Source: Oscillospiraceae bacterium (lineage in GTDB: Bacteria > Bacillota > Clostridia > Oscillospirales > Oscillospiraceae). From it: 64,000 nucleotides of DNA. Shown here one piece after another: positions 9,392 through 17,575 of the stretch (positions are counted from its first letter, which is position 1; each line of letters starts with the position of its first letter). Below the pieces are notes generated by a model that was not told the origin of the DNA, ran no database searches, and saw only the letters and a program-made list of their open reading frames with translations. A program made the position numbers and the translations under genes. The DNA lies in contig JAFTFT010000038.1 of the NCBI GenBank assembly GCA_017458335.1, positions 62,001 to 126,000 on the forward strand. Reading direction: 5' to 3'.

Positions 9392-10026
9392 GTCTCTCTA
9401 CGATTTGTAGAATGCCTGATTTTCAGGGCTTTCGGAGGATTTTTCAGGTTGCAGCTGAGATAGACGATGATCTCGGCCGGAACCGCGATCAGAAACAGCT
9501 GCCAGGGGTGATACCGCGGATAGGACAGCAGGTACGCCGCCACGAACAACGACAGGACGAAGGCCGCGATGACATGCTGAAGATGGCGCCGGCGGTGAAA
9601 GACGCAGATCAGGATCATATACACCAAAATCGAGACCGGCAGCGCCACGACAAACACCTGCCACACAATAAGTCCGGCCAGCCAGAGCGCCACAAAGGCG
9701 GTCAGGGCCAGGGTCCAGACGCCGACGATGGCGATGGCGATGATGCGCCCGGTGCTGTAGGAGACCTGCTCGGTCTCCGGCTCCTCGGTGGGGATCGGCT
9801 TCCACTCGTCATGCGAGGAGAGCAGGTTGTCCACCGTGACGCCGAAGATCTCCCCCATCTGCTTCAGGACAAAGGCGTCCGGAATCGCTTCGGCGCGCTC
9901 CCACTTGGAGATCGTCTTATCCGAGTAGTTGAGAAGGCTGCCGAGTTCGGCCTGGGTCATGCCCGCCTGGGTGCGGAGGTTGATGATGTTGCTTGCGGTA
10001 ATCAGCTTGAGTTCTTCCAGTTGCAT
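9376..10026 (-). CDS. XRE-family transcriptional regulator with C-terminal membrane segments
   Basis: 216 residues. Residues 10-65 form a Cro/CI helix-turn-helix (NLRTQAGMTQAELGSLLNYS, then DKTISKWERAEAIPD). From residue 94 on there are four or five hydrophobic segments (IIAIAIVGVWTLALTAFVAL, VFVVALPVSILVYMILICVF, VIAAFVLSLFVAAYLL, LFLIAVPAEIIVYL). This gives a membrane-tethered DNA-binding protein, an architecture common in Clostridia. No strong ribosome site is visible ahead of the ATG. It lies between two degV genes, 42 bp after the upstream one, so regulation of lipid-related genes is a reasonable guess only. Confidence 0.85.
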   Translation of the reverse strand: MQLEELKLITASNIINLRTQAGMTQAELGSLLNYSDKTISKWERAEAIPDAFVLKQMGEIFGVTVDNLLSSHDEWKPIPTEEPETEQVSYSTGRIIAIAIVGVWTLALTAFVALWLAGLIVWQVFVVALPVSILVYMILICVFHRRRHLQHVIAAFVLSLFVAAYLLSYPRYHPWQLFLIAVPAEIIVYLSCNLKNPPKALKIRHSTNRRETKNNG

Positions 10027-10068
10027 GAAACAATCTCACTGTTCTTAAAATGCGGTGCGGCCGCCGGC

Positions 10069-10917
10069 TTACTCCTCGATGAACAGAATCCCGAGGGTCT
10101 TCGGTCCGCAGTGGGTTGAAACCGTGCAGCCGGCCAGGGTGTGATGGATCTCCTCCACGGGGATCAGTTCGCGCACCAGGGCGTAAATCTCCTCCAGCGT
10201 GCTCTCCGGAACCTCGCCGGATTCGGTGATGAACACGTGGCCCGGGCGGACCTTCCGTCCCTCCAGGCGCTCGCGGATATACTGCTTGTAGACATGCTCG
10301 ATGCTGCCGCGGTACTTCTTATACACGACGAGCTTTCCGTCCTTCATCTCAAGGCCGGGCTTCAGGCGCAGGAGGTTGGCCCCCAGCGCGGCGACGCCGG
10401 TGCAGCGGCCGCCCTTCCACATGTATTCCAGCGTATCGAGAACAAAGCTGGTCTGGACCTTGGCGCTCAGTTCCCGGAGATGTTCCGCGATCTCTCTCGC
10501 GCCCATTCCCCGGTCACGGCACTCGGCACCTTCGATGGCGAGCAGGCCGATCCCGGTGGAGAGCATGCGCGTGTCCACCACGTGGATCCCGCCCAGCTCC
10601 GAGGCGGCCATGCAGGCGGCGTTATAGGAGTTGGAGAGCTCGGCGCTGATGTCCAGATGGACGACGGAGCAGCCCTCTTTCGTAAACTGAGAGAAGAAGT
10701 CGATAAACTCCTGCACGCCGACGGCGGAGGTCTTCGGAAGCGTACCGTCCTTGCGGTAGCGGGCATACATCTCCAGCGGGGTAAAGCCGCTTCCGTCGAG
10801 GAAGGTATCCTCCCCCAGCGTAATCGTCAGCGGGATCACATGAATATCATAGCGGTCCAGAAGCTCCCTGGACAGGTCGCAGGTACTGTCGGCGGTAATC
10901 ACAACCGGTTTCGGCAT
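10069..10917 (-). CDS. DegV family fatty-acid-binding protein (copy 2)
   Basis: 282 residues starting MPKPVVITADSTCDLSREL, the canonical DegV N-terminus. Further signatures are LPKTSAVGVQEFIDFF, VVHLDISAELSNSYNAA, VVDTRMLSTGIGLL, EYMWKGGRCTGV and the C-terminal TVSTHCGPKTLGILFIEE. The start at 10917 is chosen because GAAGGG lies nine bases upstream of it, whereas it abuts the in-frame ATG at 10926 and could not serve that one. It is divergent in sequence from copy 1, so this is not a recent duplication. Role: fatty-acid carrier for FakA-type kinases by family knowledge. Confidence 0.9.
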   Translation of the reverse strand: MPKPVVITADSTCDLSRELLDRYDIHVIPLTITLGEDTFLDGSGFTPLEMYARYRKDGTLPKTSAVGVQEFIDFFSQFTKEGCSVVHLDISAELSNSYNAACMAASELGGIHVVDTRMLSTGIGLLAIEGAECRDRGMGAREIAEHLRELSAKVQTSFVLDTLEYMWKGGRCTGVAALGANLLRLKPGLEMKDGKLVVYKKYRGSIEHVYKQYIRERLEGRKVRPGHVFITESGEVPESTLEEIYALVRELIPVEEIHHTLAGCTVSTHCGPKTLGILFIEE

Positions 10918-10942
10918 GTCGGTCATCCCTTCGTTGATACAA

Positions 10943-11080
10943 ATTCATAAAATGCAGGGTCTGGATACTTCCCCGCCGTTGGCGGGGAGGTATATTGCAT
11001 GCAGATCATTTTTTTGTTGGTTCAAATTCATGAAATGCAGGGCCTGGATATCTCCCCGCCGCAGGCGGGAAGAATATATA
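10943..11080. repeat. Two tandem copies of the intergenic palindrome with shared left flank
   Basis: Each copy reads attcatRaaatgcagggYc followed by tggatat and the core: ccccgccgttggcgggg at 10971-10987 and the imperfect ccccgccgcaggcggga at 11054-11070. The copies are about 83 bp apart. They fill most of the 330-bp gap before the next gene. Confidence 0.8.
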
Positions 11081-11181
11081 TGTTCGTAAAAACAGAGGGA
11101 TTATAACATGCAAAGCAAGGCTTGTCTATGTGGTTTTTAAAAGGAATTGTAAAATAATGCGGAAAGCTGGCAGAAAAAGTC

Positions 11182-11210
11182 TTGCTTTTTCCTGTTGAAT
11201 CCGGGATAAT
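11182..11210 (+). promoter_or_regulatory. Probable promoter of the 108-residue gene
   Basis: TTGCTT at 11182-11187, a 17-bp spacer and GATAAT at 11205-11210, about 35 bp ahead of the start codon. Confidence 0.55.
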
Positions 11211-11245
11211 AGGGAAAAAACCACGCAAAGGAGCCATACTGCCAC

Positions 11246-11572
11246 ATGATTCAACCGAACGACGTGATGAAAGCGCTGGACGAGAACTGGGAAGACTTCA
11301 AGAAGCAGGCCTCTCAGGATCCGCTGTACTATAACGGTCCCGGCGATCTGCTGGACACCGCGGAGGGGCGGGCGAAATTCTGCTGTCTGAACGAGACCGG
11401 CGTCTTCCGCAAGGAGGATCCGGACTTTCCGGGTTATAAGATCTGGGTCTTCAACCTGCAGGGCAAGGGCATGACCATCAAGAAGCGCAGCCGGGTCGAC
11501 CTCGCGCTGATGGAGGACATCGACTATGACGCCGAAGGCAACCAGACCGGAAAGAGCTATGAGCCTGCATAA
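11246..11572 (+). CDS. Small conserved-looking hypothetical protein
   Basis: 108 residues, acidic and soluble, starting MIQPNDVMKALDENWEDFKK. It has no signal peptide, membrane segment or recognised motif. It carries two adjacent Cys (KFCCLNETG) and a basic patch (TIKKRSRVDLAL). A strong ribosome site (AAAGGAG, 12 bases ahead), a promoter and a following hairpin support a real gene. Function not recognised. Confidence 0.7.
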   Translation: MIQPNDVMKALDENWEDFKKQASQDPLYYNGPGDLLDTAEGRAKFCCLNETGVFRKEDPDFPGYKIWVFNLQGKGMTIKKRSRVDLALMEDIDYDAEGNQTGKSYEPA

Positions 11573-11587
11573 AGCTGCAAATAGTTT

Positions 11588-11616
11588 CAGGCGCCCCGCC
11601 TTCGGCGGGGCGCCTG
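11588..11616. terminator. Strong GC hairpin after the 108-residue gene (palindrome family)
   Basis: A perfect 13-bp stem (CAGGCGCCCCGCC) closed by TTC, 15 bp past the stop codon. It contains the family core but has no clear U-tract, so it may stabilise the 3' end rather than terminate transcription. Confidence 0.65.
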
Positions 11617-11620
11617 GTTA

Positions 11621-11660
11621 ATAGGCTGCGAACCCGCATAATAGGCTGCGAACCCGCATA
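11621..11660. repeat. Perfect 20-bp tandem duplication
   Basis: ATAGGCTGCGAACCCGCATA occurs twice head to tail with no mismatch, between two palindrome-family hairpins. Confidence 0.9.
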
Positions 11661-11662
11661 AA

Positions 11663-11692
11663 GAATCCCCCGCCGGAGGCGGGGGATTTCTT
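11663..11692 (-). terminator. Terminator-like hairpin after the DUF853 gene (palindrome family)
   Basis: GAATCCCCCGCC / GGCGGGGGATTC with loop GGA, 23 bp beyond the stop of the convergent DUF853 gene. TTC and TTT tracts follow on the minus strand. Confidence 0.65.
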
Positions 11693-11714
11693 ATAGGCGG
11701 TGGTTTTTCTGCAC

Positions 11715-13415
11715 TTATTTAATATTGCCGAAAAGTCCCCTGATGATGGAGCTGCTTCCGTTGCGCATGACAGAGCTCAGGGCATTGGTCGCGGCCCGCT
11801 TGGCAATGGTCTTGGCGCTGGTCGTCTTTCCGCCGAGGACGGAGTTGACGATATTGGTGCTGACCGAGCGCATCACCGAGGAGGTGGCGGCCGCGGCGGC
11901 CTTCTCGACGGCCTTTCTCTTCTTCTCCGCTTCCTTCATTGCTTCCTTTTCGGCGGCGAGGGCTTCCTTCTCGGCGGCTTTCAGGGCGGCCGCCTCTTCC
12001 TTCAGCTTCTGCTTGGCTGCGGCGGCCTCTTCTTTCAGGCGCTGCTTCTCGGCCTCGGCTTCCTCTTTCAGGCGCTGTTTCTCCGCCTCGGCCTCTTCCG
12101 CCTCGCGGATCCGCTGGGCCTCGAGTTCCTCATTCGCCTTGGTGATGATTTCATAGGCGGACTCGCGGTCATAGCTCTCGCGGTACTTGACCTCGAACTC
12201 GTCGGAGAGAATATAGGTGTTCACGGCGCTTTCATCCGCGATGCCCATGAGGCTCTGCGGCGGGAGGATAAAGGCGCGCTCCACGATGTTCGGAATGCCG
12301 TCTTCATCCAGGAAGCTGACCAGCGCCTCGCCGACGCCGAGCTCCGTCAGCGCGGTCTTGGTATCGAAGGCGGGATTGACCCGGAAGCCCTTCGCGGCGG
12401 CCGTGATGGACTTCTGCTCCGCCGGGGTATAGGCGCGCAGGGCGTGCTGGACGCGGTTGGAGAGCTGCGCGAGGACTTCGTTCGGGATATCCGAGGGGCT
12501 CTGGGTGACGAAGTAGATGCCGACGCCCTTCGAGCGGATGAGCTTTACGATCTGGGTGATCTTCTGCACCAGGGCCTTGGGGCAGTCGGAGAAGAGCAGG
12601 TGCGCCTCGTCGAAGAAGAAGATCATGCGGGGCTTGTCGAGGTCGCCGACTTCGGGCAGCTTCTCATACAGATCCGTCATCATCCAGAGCAGGAAGGTGG
12701 CGTACACGGTCGGGCTCTGGATCAGGCGCTTGGAGGAGAGGATATTGATATACCCCCGGCCTTCCCTGCCGGTGCGCATCCAGTCGCGGATATCGAGCTC
12801 CGGCTCGCCGAAGAACTGCTCCCCGCCCTCTTCCTCGAAGGCAAGCAGGGCGCGCTGAATGGCGCCGACACTGGCGGCGGAGACATTGCCGTACATGGTG
12901 GTAAACTCCGCACGGTTGTCACCGACGAACTGAAGCATGGCACGCAGGTCCTTCAGATCCAGAAGCAGCAGGCCGTGGTCGTCCGCCACGCGGAAGACGA
13001 TGTTCAGCACGCCGGTCTGAATCTCCGTCAGGCCGAGCAGACGCGCGAACAGCGTCGGCCCCATCGAAGACACGGTTACGCGCACCGGATGGCCGGTCTC
13101 GCCGAAGATGTCCCAGAAGCGGGTCGGGAAGGCCTGATACTGAAAATCCTCTTCCAGGCCGAAGCGCGCAATCCGCTCCTGCATATTCGGAGAGTCCACA
13201 CCGGGCATGCACATGCCGGAGAGGTCGCCCTTGACATCCGCCAGGAACACGGGGACGCCCATCTCGGAGAAGGATTCGGCCATGACCTTCATGGTGACGG
13301 TCTTGCCGGTTCCGGTGGCGCCGGCGATCAGGCCGTGGCGGTTGGCCATGCCGGGCAGGAGGTAAAGTTCTTTTTCTTCCGTTTTCGCGAGATATATTTT
13401 GCCGTCTCTGTACAT
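11715..13415 (-). CDS. HerA/YjgR-like ATPase (DUF853 family)
   Basis: 566 residues. Walker A is GATGTGKTVT (about residue 30), Walker B is RMIFFFDEAHLLF, and sensor-like YFVTQSPSDIP and NRVQHALRAYTP are typical of the HerA-like DUF853 group (E. coli YjgR). Residues about 430-520 are an Ala/Glu/Lys/Arg-rich coiled coil (repeated EAEKQRLKEE), followed by a Ser/Thr/Ala-rich tail. The start at 13415 is chosen for GGGAG eight bases upstream; the frame stays open further upstream but without family support. Predicted hexameric P-loop motor; substrate unknown (HerA relatives process DNA ends). Confidence 0.85.
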   Translation of the reverse strand: MYRDGKIYLAKTEEKELYLLPGMANRHGLIAGATGTGKTVTMKVMAESFSEMGVPVFLADVKGDLSGMCMPGVDSPNMQERIARFGLEEDFQYQAFPTRFWDIFGETGHPVRVTVSSMGPTLFARLLGLTEIQTGVLNIVFRVADDHGLLLLDLKDLRAMLQFVGDNRAEFTTMYGNVSAASVGAIQRALLAFEEEGGEQFFGEPELDIRDWMRTGREGRGYINILSSKRLIQSPTVYATFLLWMMTDLYEKLPEVGDLDKPRMIFFFDEAHLLFSDCPKALVQKITQIVKLIRSKGVGIYFVTQSPSDIPNEVLAQLSNRVQHALRAYTPAEQKSITAAAKGFRVNPAFDTKTALTELGVGEALVSFLDEDGIPNIVERAFILPPQSLMGIADESAVNTYILSDEFEVKYRESYDRESAYEIITKANEELEAQRIREAEEAEAEKQRLKEEAEAEKQRLKEEAAAAKQKLKEEAAALKAAEKEALAAEKEAMKEAEKKRKAVEKAAAAATSSVMRSVSTNIVNSVLGGKTTSAKTIAKRAATNALSSVMRNGSSSIIRGLFGNIK

Positions 13416-13490
13416 AATCAAATCTCCCATCTGCCGCAGGCTAAATGTATGGGGGATGCCGCGGCCGCATCCCAATATTCTGTGGTTCCT

Positions 13491-13519
13491 ACTATAACAC
13501 AGGTTTCTTAACAAAACAA
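13491..13519 (-). promoter_or_regulatory. Promoter of the DUF853 ATPase gene
   Basis: On the minus strand: TTGTTT, a 17-bp spacer and TATAGT with an upstream TG (extended -10). It lies 76 bp ahead of the start. Confidence 0.6.
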
Positions 13520-13550
13520 CGAAAAAATTCATTTTCATTCCGTTGCAGTG

Positions 13551-13712
13551 GGAAATTAACTGTGATATACTTTAGTAGGAAGAATTTATATACACACAAT
13601 ATCCCCGCCGGAGGCGGGGGTATTGCAGAGGAAGTAAACCGTGTTATACTTACATACAGGTTTTCTTCTATACACAGTATCCCCCGCCGGAGGCGGGGGA
13701 TTGCAAGAAAGA
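13551..13712. repeat. Two tandem ~80-bp units, each with a promoter-like hexamer and a palindrome
   Basis: Unit 1 starts near 13551 and unit 2 near 13631. Each holds a TGNTATACT extended -10-like motif followed about 35 bp later by ccccgccggaggcgggg (13603-13619 and 13682-13698). A third partial start (aactgtgtcatgct) follows. This fills most of the 362-bp gap between the divergent DUF853 and EFR1 genes. Confidence 0.75.
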
Positions 13713-13777
13713 AAACTGTGTCATGCTGATACAGAATATTCCAGATCTAACGCCTTTACAGAATCGGATGTAATACC

Positions 13778-14569
13778 ATGGTTTTTTACTTTTCCGGAAC
13801 CGGCAACAGCCGGTATATCGCGCAGCAGCTTTCCGAGCAGCTGAGCGACGAGCTGGTCTCGATGAACCGCCTGATGCGCCAGCGGAAGCTGGATCCCTAT
13901 ACGGCCCAATATGCCTTTACCTCGGAAGACCCCTTCGTCGTCGTGTGTCCCACCTACTGCTGGCACGTGCCGAAGGTGGTGGAAGAGTTTCTTCTGGACA
14001 GCCGCTTTCTGGGCAGCCGGGAGATGTACTTCCTGCTGACCTGCGGCTCGGGCACCGGCCAGGCCAAGGCCCACGCAAAAGAGATCTGCCGTGAGCTCTC
14101 CATGGAGTTCATGGGCCTGACTTCCATCCTGATGCCCGAAAACTACATCACGCTCTTCCGCGCGCCGGAAGCGGACGAAGCCGTCGGGATCATCCGCGCC
14201 TCCAAGCCGCAGGTGGAGAACATCGCCCAGCAGATCCTCATCCACCACACCGTGAAGGACAGCTATTCCGGTCCCGCCATGCCGGCCCTCCTGTACCGCC
14301 TGTTCTACAAGCTCTTTGTAACGGACAAGAAATTCCGGGTCAAGGACAATTGCATCGGCTGCAGCGCCTGCGCGAAGCTCTGTCCCATGGCGAACATCCG
14401 CATGCAGGACAGAAAGCCCGTCTGGCAGGGCAGCTGTACCCAGTGCCAGGCCTGCATCGCCGTCTGTCCGGTGGACGCCATCGAATACGGCCGAAGGGCA
14501 AAGGGAAAGCGGCGGTATTATCTCTTTGCGGACGGAAGACAGAAGTTCCCGAAGGAGGCGAGGCAATGA
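13778..14569 (+). CDS. EFR1 family flavodoxin/ferredoxin fusion protein
   Basis: 263 residues. The N-terminal flavodoxin-like half (VFYFSGTGNSRYIAQQLSEQ, VVVCPTYCWHVPKVVEEFL, LLTCGSGTG) should bind FMN. The C-terminal half holds two 4Fe-4S motifs: CIGCSACAKLCP and CTQCQACIAVCP. This is the EFR1 architecture, a cytoplasmic electron carrier of anaerobes. Its last codons overlap the start of cdsA (ATGA), so the two are translationally coupled. The ribosome site is weak. Confidence 0.9.
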   Translation: MVFYFSGTGNSRYIAQQLSEQLSDELVSMNRLMRQRKLDPYTAQYAFTSEDPFVVVCPTYCWHVPKVVEEFLLDSRFLGSREMYFLLTCGSGTGQAKAHAKEICRELSMEFMGLTSILMPENYITLFRAPEADEAVGIIRASKPQVENIAQQILIHHTVKDSYSGPAMPALLYRLFYKLFVTDKKFRVKDNCIGCSACAKLCPMANIRMQDRKPVWQGSCTQCQACIAVCPVDAIEYGRRAKGKRRYYLFADGRQKFPKEARQ

Positions 14570-15363
14570 AGCAGAGAGTCATTTCGGCCGTGGTCCTGCT
14601 GGCCATTGCGCTCACCTGTATCTTTGTTTCGTTCGTCACGCGGGTAATCTTCTTCGGCGTGGTGGGGATCCTCTGCGCCTATGAATACAGCCGCGGGCTT
14701 GAGAAGATCAACGTCTACTGCGCCGCGTGGGTCATGTATGTCTACATCGCGGTGCAGGCCGTGCTGGCCCTGACGCATACGGGCGCGCTGAGCTATATCG
14801 CCTGTTTCACGGGCGGCATTTACCTCGCCATGTTCTCCGGCATCGTTCATCCGAAGGTCTCCGGCCAGGGCGCGATCTACACGGTGGCCGGCCTTGCCTA
14901 TCCGGGCGTCATCTACGGCGTCATGATGATGATCAGCGTCGGCTCGATCTGGGACGAGTCGCTGATCCTGGGCGCCATCTCCTGCTGGGCCTGCGACAGC
15001 TTCGCGCTCTTCGGCGGCATGCGCTTCGGCAAGCACAAGCTGGCGCCGAATGTGAGTCCGAACAAGTCCGTCGAAGGAAGCGTCTGCGGTGCGCTGGCTT
15101 CGATGGTGGCGGGCCTTGTGATCTGGGCGCTGCCGGTGCTGCCGCGGCTGTCGCTTCCGGTGTGCGTGCTGACGGCGCTGATCTCTTCATCGATCGGGCA
15201 GATCGGCGATCTGGCCGAGTCGATGGTCAAGCGGATGCTGGGCCTCAAGGACTTCAGCAATCTGATCCCCGGCCACGGCGGCATGTTCGACCGCACGGAC
15301 AGCCTGATGTTTGCCATTCCGACGGCGTATCTCTGCCTACACATCGCCGGAATCGGCAGGTGA
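14566..15363 (+). CDS. cdsA: Phosphatidate cytidylyltransferase
   Basis: 265 residues with seven to eight membrane segments. Makes CDP-diacylglycerol from CTP and phosphatidic acid at the membrane. The C-terminal family signature is present (SMVKRMLGLKDF, then IPGHGGMFDRTDS), as is the upstream CDSFALFGGMRFGKHKL, SPNKSVEGS region. The start is the ATG at 14566, which shares bases with the upstream TGA and has GGAGG nine bases upstream; the frame is open farther upstream only because it runs under the EFR1 gene. Confidence 0.93.
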   Translation: MKQRVISAVVLLAIALTCIFVSFVTRVIFFGVVGILCAYEYSRGLEKINVYCAAWVMYVYIAVQAVLALTHTGALSYIACFTGGIYLAMFSGIVHPKVSGQGAIYTVAGLAYPGVIYGVMMMISVGSIWDESLILGAISCWACDSFALFGGMRFGKHKLAPNVSPNKSVEGSVCGALASMVAGLVIWALPVLPRLSLPVCVLTALISSSIGQIGDLAESMVKRMLGLKDFSNLIPGHGGMFDRTDSLMFAIPTAYLCLHIAGIGR

Positions 15364-15398
15364 AGACGGATAACCTCCTCAAGCGAAAAGCATATTTG

Positions 15399-15430
15399 TA
15401 TAACTCCCCGCCAAAGGCGGGGAGTTATTT
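15399..15430. repeat. Palindrome-family hairpin after cdsA
   Basis: ATAACTCCCCGCC-AAA-GGCGGGGAGTTAT followed by TTAT, 36 bp past the cdsA stop. It may act as its terminator. Confidence 0.75.
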
Positions 15431-15465
15431 ATCGTTCGGAATCGGCAGGGAGAGATAAATATTTT

Positions 15466-15497
15466 GCAGCCCACTCCGGGTGACCGGGGTGGGCTGC
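15466..15497 (-). terminator. Hairpin at the end of the V-ATPase operon
   Basis: A 14-bp stem (GCAGCCCACTCCGG with its complement) lies eight bases beyond the ntpD stop on the minus strand. The downstream tract is A/T rich but not a clean T run. Confidence 0.55.
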
Positions 15498-15504
15498 ATG
15501 TTTG

Positions 15505-16158
15505 TTATGAAGCGTAGTGGTGGGCGTCCTGCAGGACCATTTCCTTGACTTTCAGAAGACGGACCTTGGTGGCGTTCTCGTTCTCCTCCAGCTTCATGGT
15601 GATGTACTTGATGTTCTGTTCCAGCTCGGGGATCATGACATATTCCAGGGCGTTGACGCGTCTGCGGGTCTTTTCGATCTCCTCGGCCAGCAGCTGCATG
15701 GTCTTTTCGACCTGGGCCAGCTTCAGCATGTCCTCGAAGACCTTCGCCATCTGTTCCAGCGCGTCGTCCAGTTCGCCCGAAGTCTGCGCGAAGCCGTAGG
15801 GATAGATCTCCGATGGGTCGTTGTTTTTGGTGGTGAAGCTGTAGACCGGGACGTTGACCGACATGATGTTCTTGAACTTCATGTCCAGCTCCACGCTCTG
15901 GCGGGGATAGAGCAGCGCCTGCTCCAGCATCTCCGGCGACATGATGGCGCTTGCGACCTGGAGGGAGGCAAAGGCGCCCGTGAGGCCGGTCTCGACGCGG
16001 TCGCGGAGGACCTTGTTCTCTTTGACCACGTCCATGAACTGACGCATCAGCTCGTCGCGCTTATCCTTCAGCAGCTTGTGGCCGCGTCTGGCTGTCTTGA
16101 GGCGCCCCTTCAGCTGGTTCAGGACCATTCTGGTGGGTGTTACGGCAGTACCTGCCAA
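15505..16158 (-). CDS. ntpD: V-type ATPase subunit D (central stalk)
   Basis: 217 residues. The sequence TPTRMVLNQLKGRLKTARRG, then HKLLKDKRDELMRQF, is diagnostic for V/A-type subunit D, and both ends form the long coiled coil that rotates inside the A3B3 head. The start is TTG at 16158 with AGGAGG nine bases upstream; the next ATG (residue 11) would cut off the conserved TPTRM start. Last gene of the operon, 43 bp after ntpB. Confidence 0.92.
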   Translation of the reverse strand: MAGTAVTPTRMVLNQLKGRLKTARRGHKLLKDKRDELMRQFMDVVKENKVLRDRVETGLTGAFASLQVASAIMSPEMLEQALLYPRQSVELDMKFKNIMSVNVPVYSFTTKNNDPSEIYPYGFAQTSGELDDALEQMAKVFEDMLKLAQVEKTMQLLAEEIEKTRRRVNALEYVMIPELEQNIKYITMKLEENENATKVRLLKVKEMVLQDAHHYAS

Positions 16159-16201
16159 ATCAGATCACCTCCTGTTTTTCACTCAGCCCGGTTCAGGGGG
16201 C

Positions 16202-17575
16202 TTATTTCTCGGGCAGATACTTCTCGATGAACTCGGGCTTGATGCGCTTGAGTTCACGCTTCGGCAGGATGCTCAGCAGCTCCCAGCCGATGTTCAGCGT
16301 CTCCTCGATGCTGCGGTTGGTGGTGTTGCCCTGGCTGACATAGCGCTTCTCAAACTCATCGGCGAACTTGGCGAAGAGCTTGTCGTCGTCCGACAGCGCC
16401 GCCTCGCCCAGGATGGTCATGAGCTCCTTGGCGTCCTTGCCGCGGGAATAGGCGGCGAAGAGCTGGTTCATGGTGCCGGCGTGGTCCTCACGGGTCTTGC
16501 CGACGCCGATGCCCTTGTCCTTCAGACGGCTCAGGGACGGAAGCACGTCCACGGGCGGCACGATGCCCTTGCGGTGCAGCTCACGGGAGAGGATGATCTG
16601 GCCCTCGGTGATATAACCGGTGAGGTCCGGGATCGGGTGGGTCTTGTCGTCTTCCGGCATGGTCAGGATCGGGATCATGGTGATCGAGCCTTTCTTCCCC
16701 TGCCGGCGTCCCGCGCGTTCATAGAGGGTCGCGAGGTCGGTGTACAGGTAGCCGGGATAGCCGCGGCGGCCCGGGACTTCCTTCTTGGCGGCGGAAATCT
16801 CACGCAGCGCTTCGGCGTAGTTGGTGATGTCGGTCAGGATGACCAGGACCTGCATCCCCTTGTCGAAGGCCAGATACTCCGCGGCGGTCAGGGCCATACG
16901 CGGGGTGGAAATACGCTCGACGGCGGGGTCGTTGGCGAGGTTGGAGAAGACGACGGTACGGTCAATGGCGCCGGTGCGGCGGAAGTCATTGATGAAGTAC
17001 TCGGACTCTTCAAAGGTGATGCCGATGGCGGCAAACACGACGGCGAAGGTCTCGTCATCGCCGAGAACACGGGCCTGACGGGCGATCTGGGCCGCGAGGG
17101 CGGCGTGCGGCAGGCCGGAGCCGGAGAAGATCGGCAGCTTCTGGCCTCTGACCAGGGTGTTCAGGCCGTCGATGGTGGAAACGCCGGTCTGGATAAACTC
17201 GGCCGGATAGGCGCGGGCCGCGGGGTTCATGGGCAGGCCGTTGATGTCGCGGTGATCCTCCGCCAGAATCGCGGGACCGCCGTCGATGGGGTTGCCCATG
17301 CCGTTGAAGACACGGCCCAGCATGTCGCCGGAGACGGCGAGCTGCTGCGGATGGCCGAGGAAGCGGACCTTCGACGCGGCCAGGTTGATGCCCTGGGCGG
17401 CCTCAAAGAGTTGGACCACCGCGCGGTCGCCCTCGACCTCGAGGACCTTGCAGCGGCGGATTTCACCGTTGGGGAGCTCGATCTCGCCCAGTTCGTCGTA
17501 GGTGACGCCCTCGACGTGCTCGACGATCATCAGAGGGCTCGCGATTTCCTTTATTGTCTTATATTCTTTAATCAT
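16202..17575 (-). CDS. ntpB: V-type ATPase subunit B (non-catalytic)
   Basis: 457 residues. Starts [19 protein letters not shown]. Typical features are the [19 protein letters not shown] region (no P-loop GKT, as expected for B), [19 protein letters not shown] and the C-terminal [20 protein letters not shown]. Forms the A3B3 hexamer with subunit A. Its ATG overlaps the ntpA stop by four bases (ATGA), indicating coupled translation. Confidence 0.95.
   Translation of the reverse strand: MIKEYKTIKEIASPLMIVEHVEGVTYDELGEIELPNGEIRRCKVLEVEGDRAVVQLFEAAQGINLAASKVRFLGHPQQLAVSGDMLGRVFNGMGNPIDGGPAILAEDHRDINGLPMNPAARAYPAEFIQTGVSTIDGLNTLVRGQKLPIFSGSGLPHAALAAQIARQARVLGDDETFAVVFAAIGITFEESEYFINDFRRTGAIDRTVVFSNLANDPAVERISTPRMALTAAEYLAFDKGMQVLVILTDITNYAEALREISAAKKEVPGRRGYPGYLYTDLATLYERAGRRQGKKGSITMIPILTMPEDDKTHPIPDLTGYITEGQIILSRELHRKGIVPPVDVLPSLSRLKDKGIGVGKTREDHAGTMNQLFAAYSRGKDAKELMTILGEAALSDDDKLFAKFADEFEKRYVSQGNTTNRSIEETLNIGWELLSILPKRELKRIKPEFIEKYLPEK

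Noticed and set aside
11028..11237. 69-codon minus-strand ORF
   Set aside because: Consists mostly of palindrome-family repeat and promoter sequence, with no ribosome site.
11588..11692. Repeat cluster considered as a CRISPR array
   Set aside because: Only two 20-bp copies directly adjacent without spacers, plus unrelated hairpins; no cas genes.
11700..13511. 603-codon plus-strand open frame
   Set aside because: Antisense of the DUF853 ATPase, which has intact Walker motifs.
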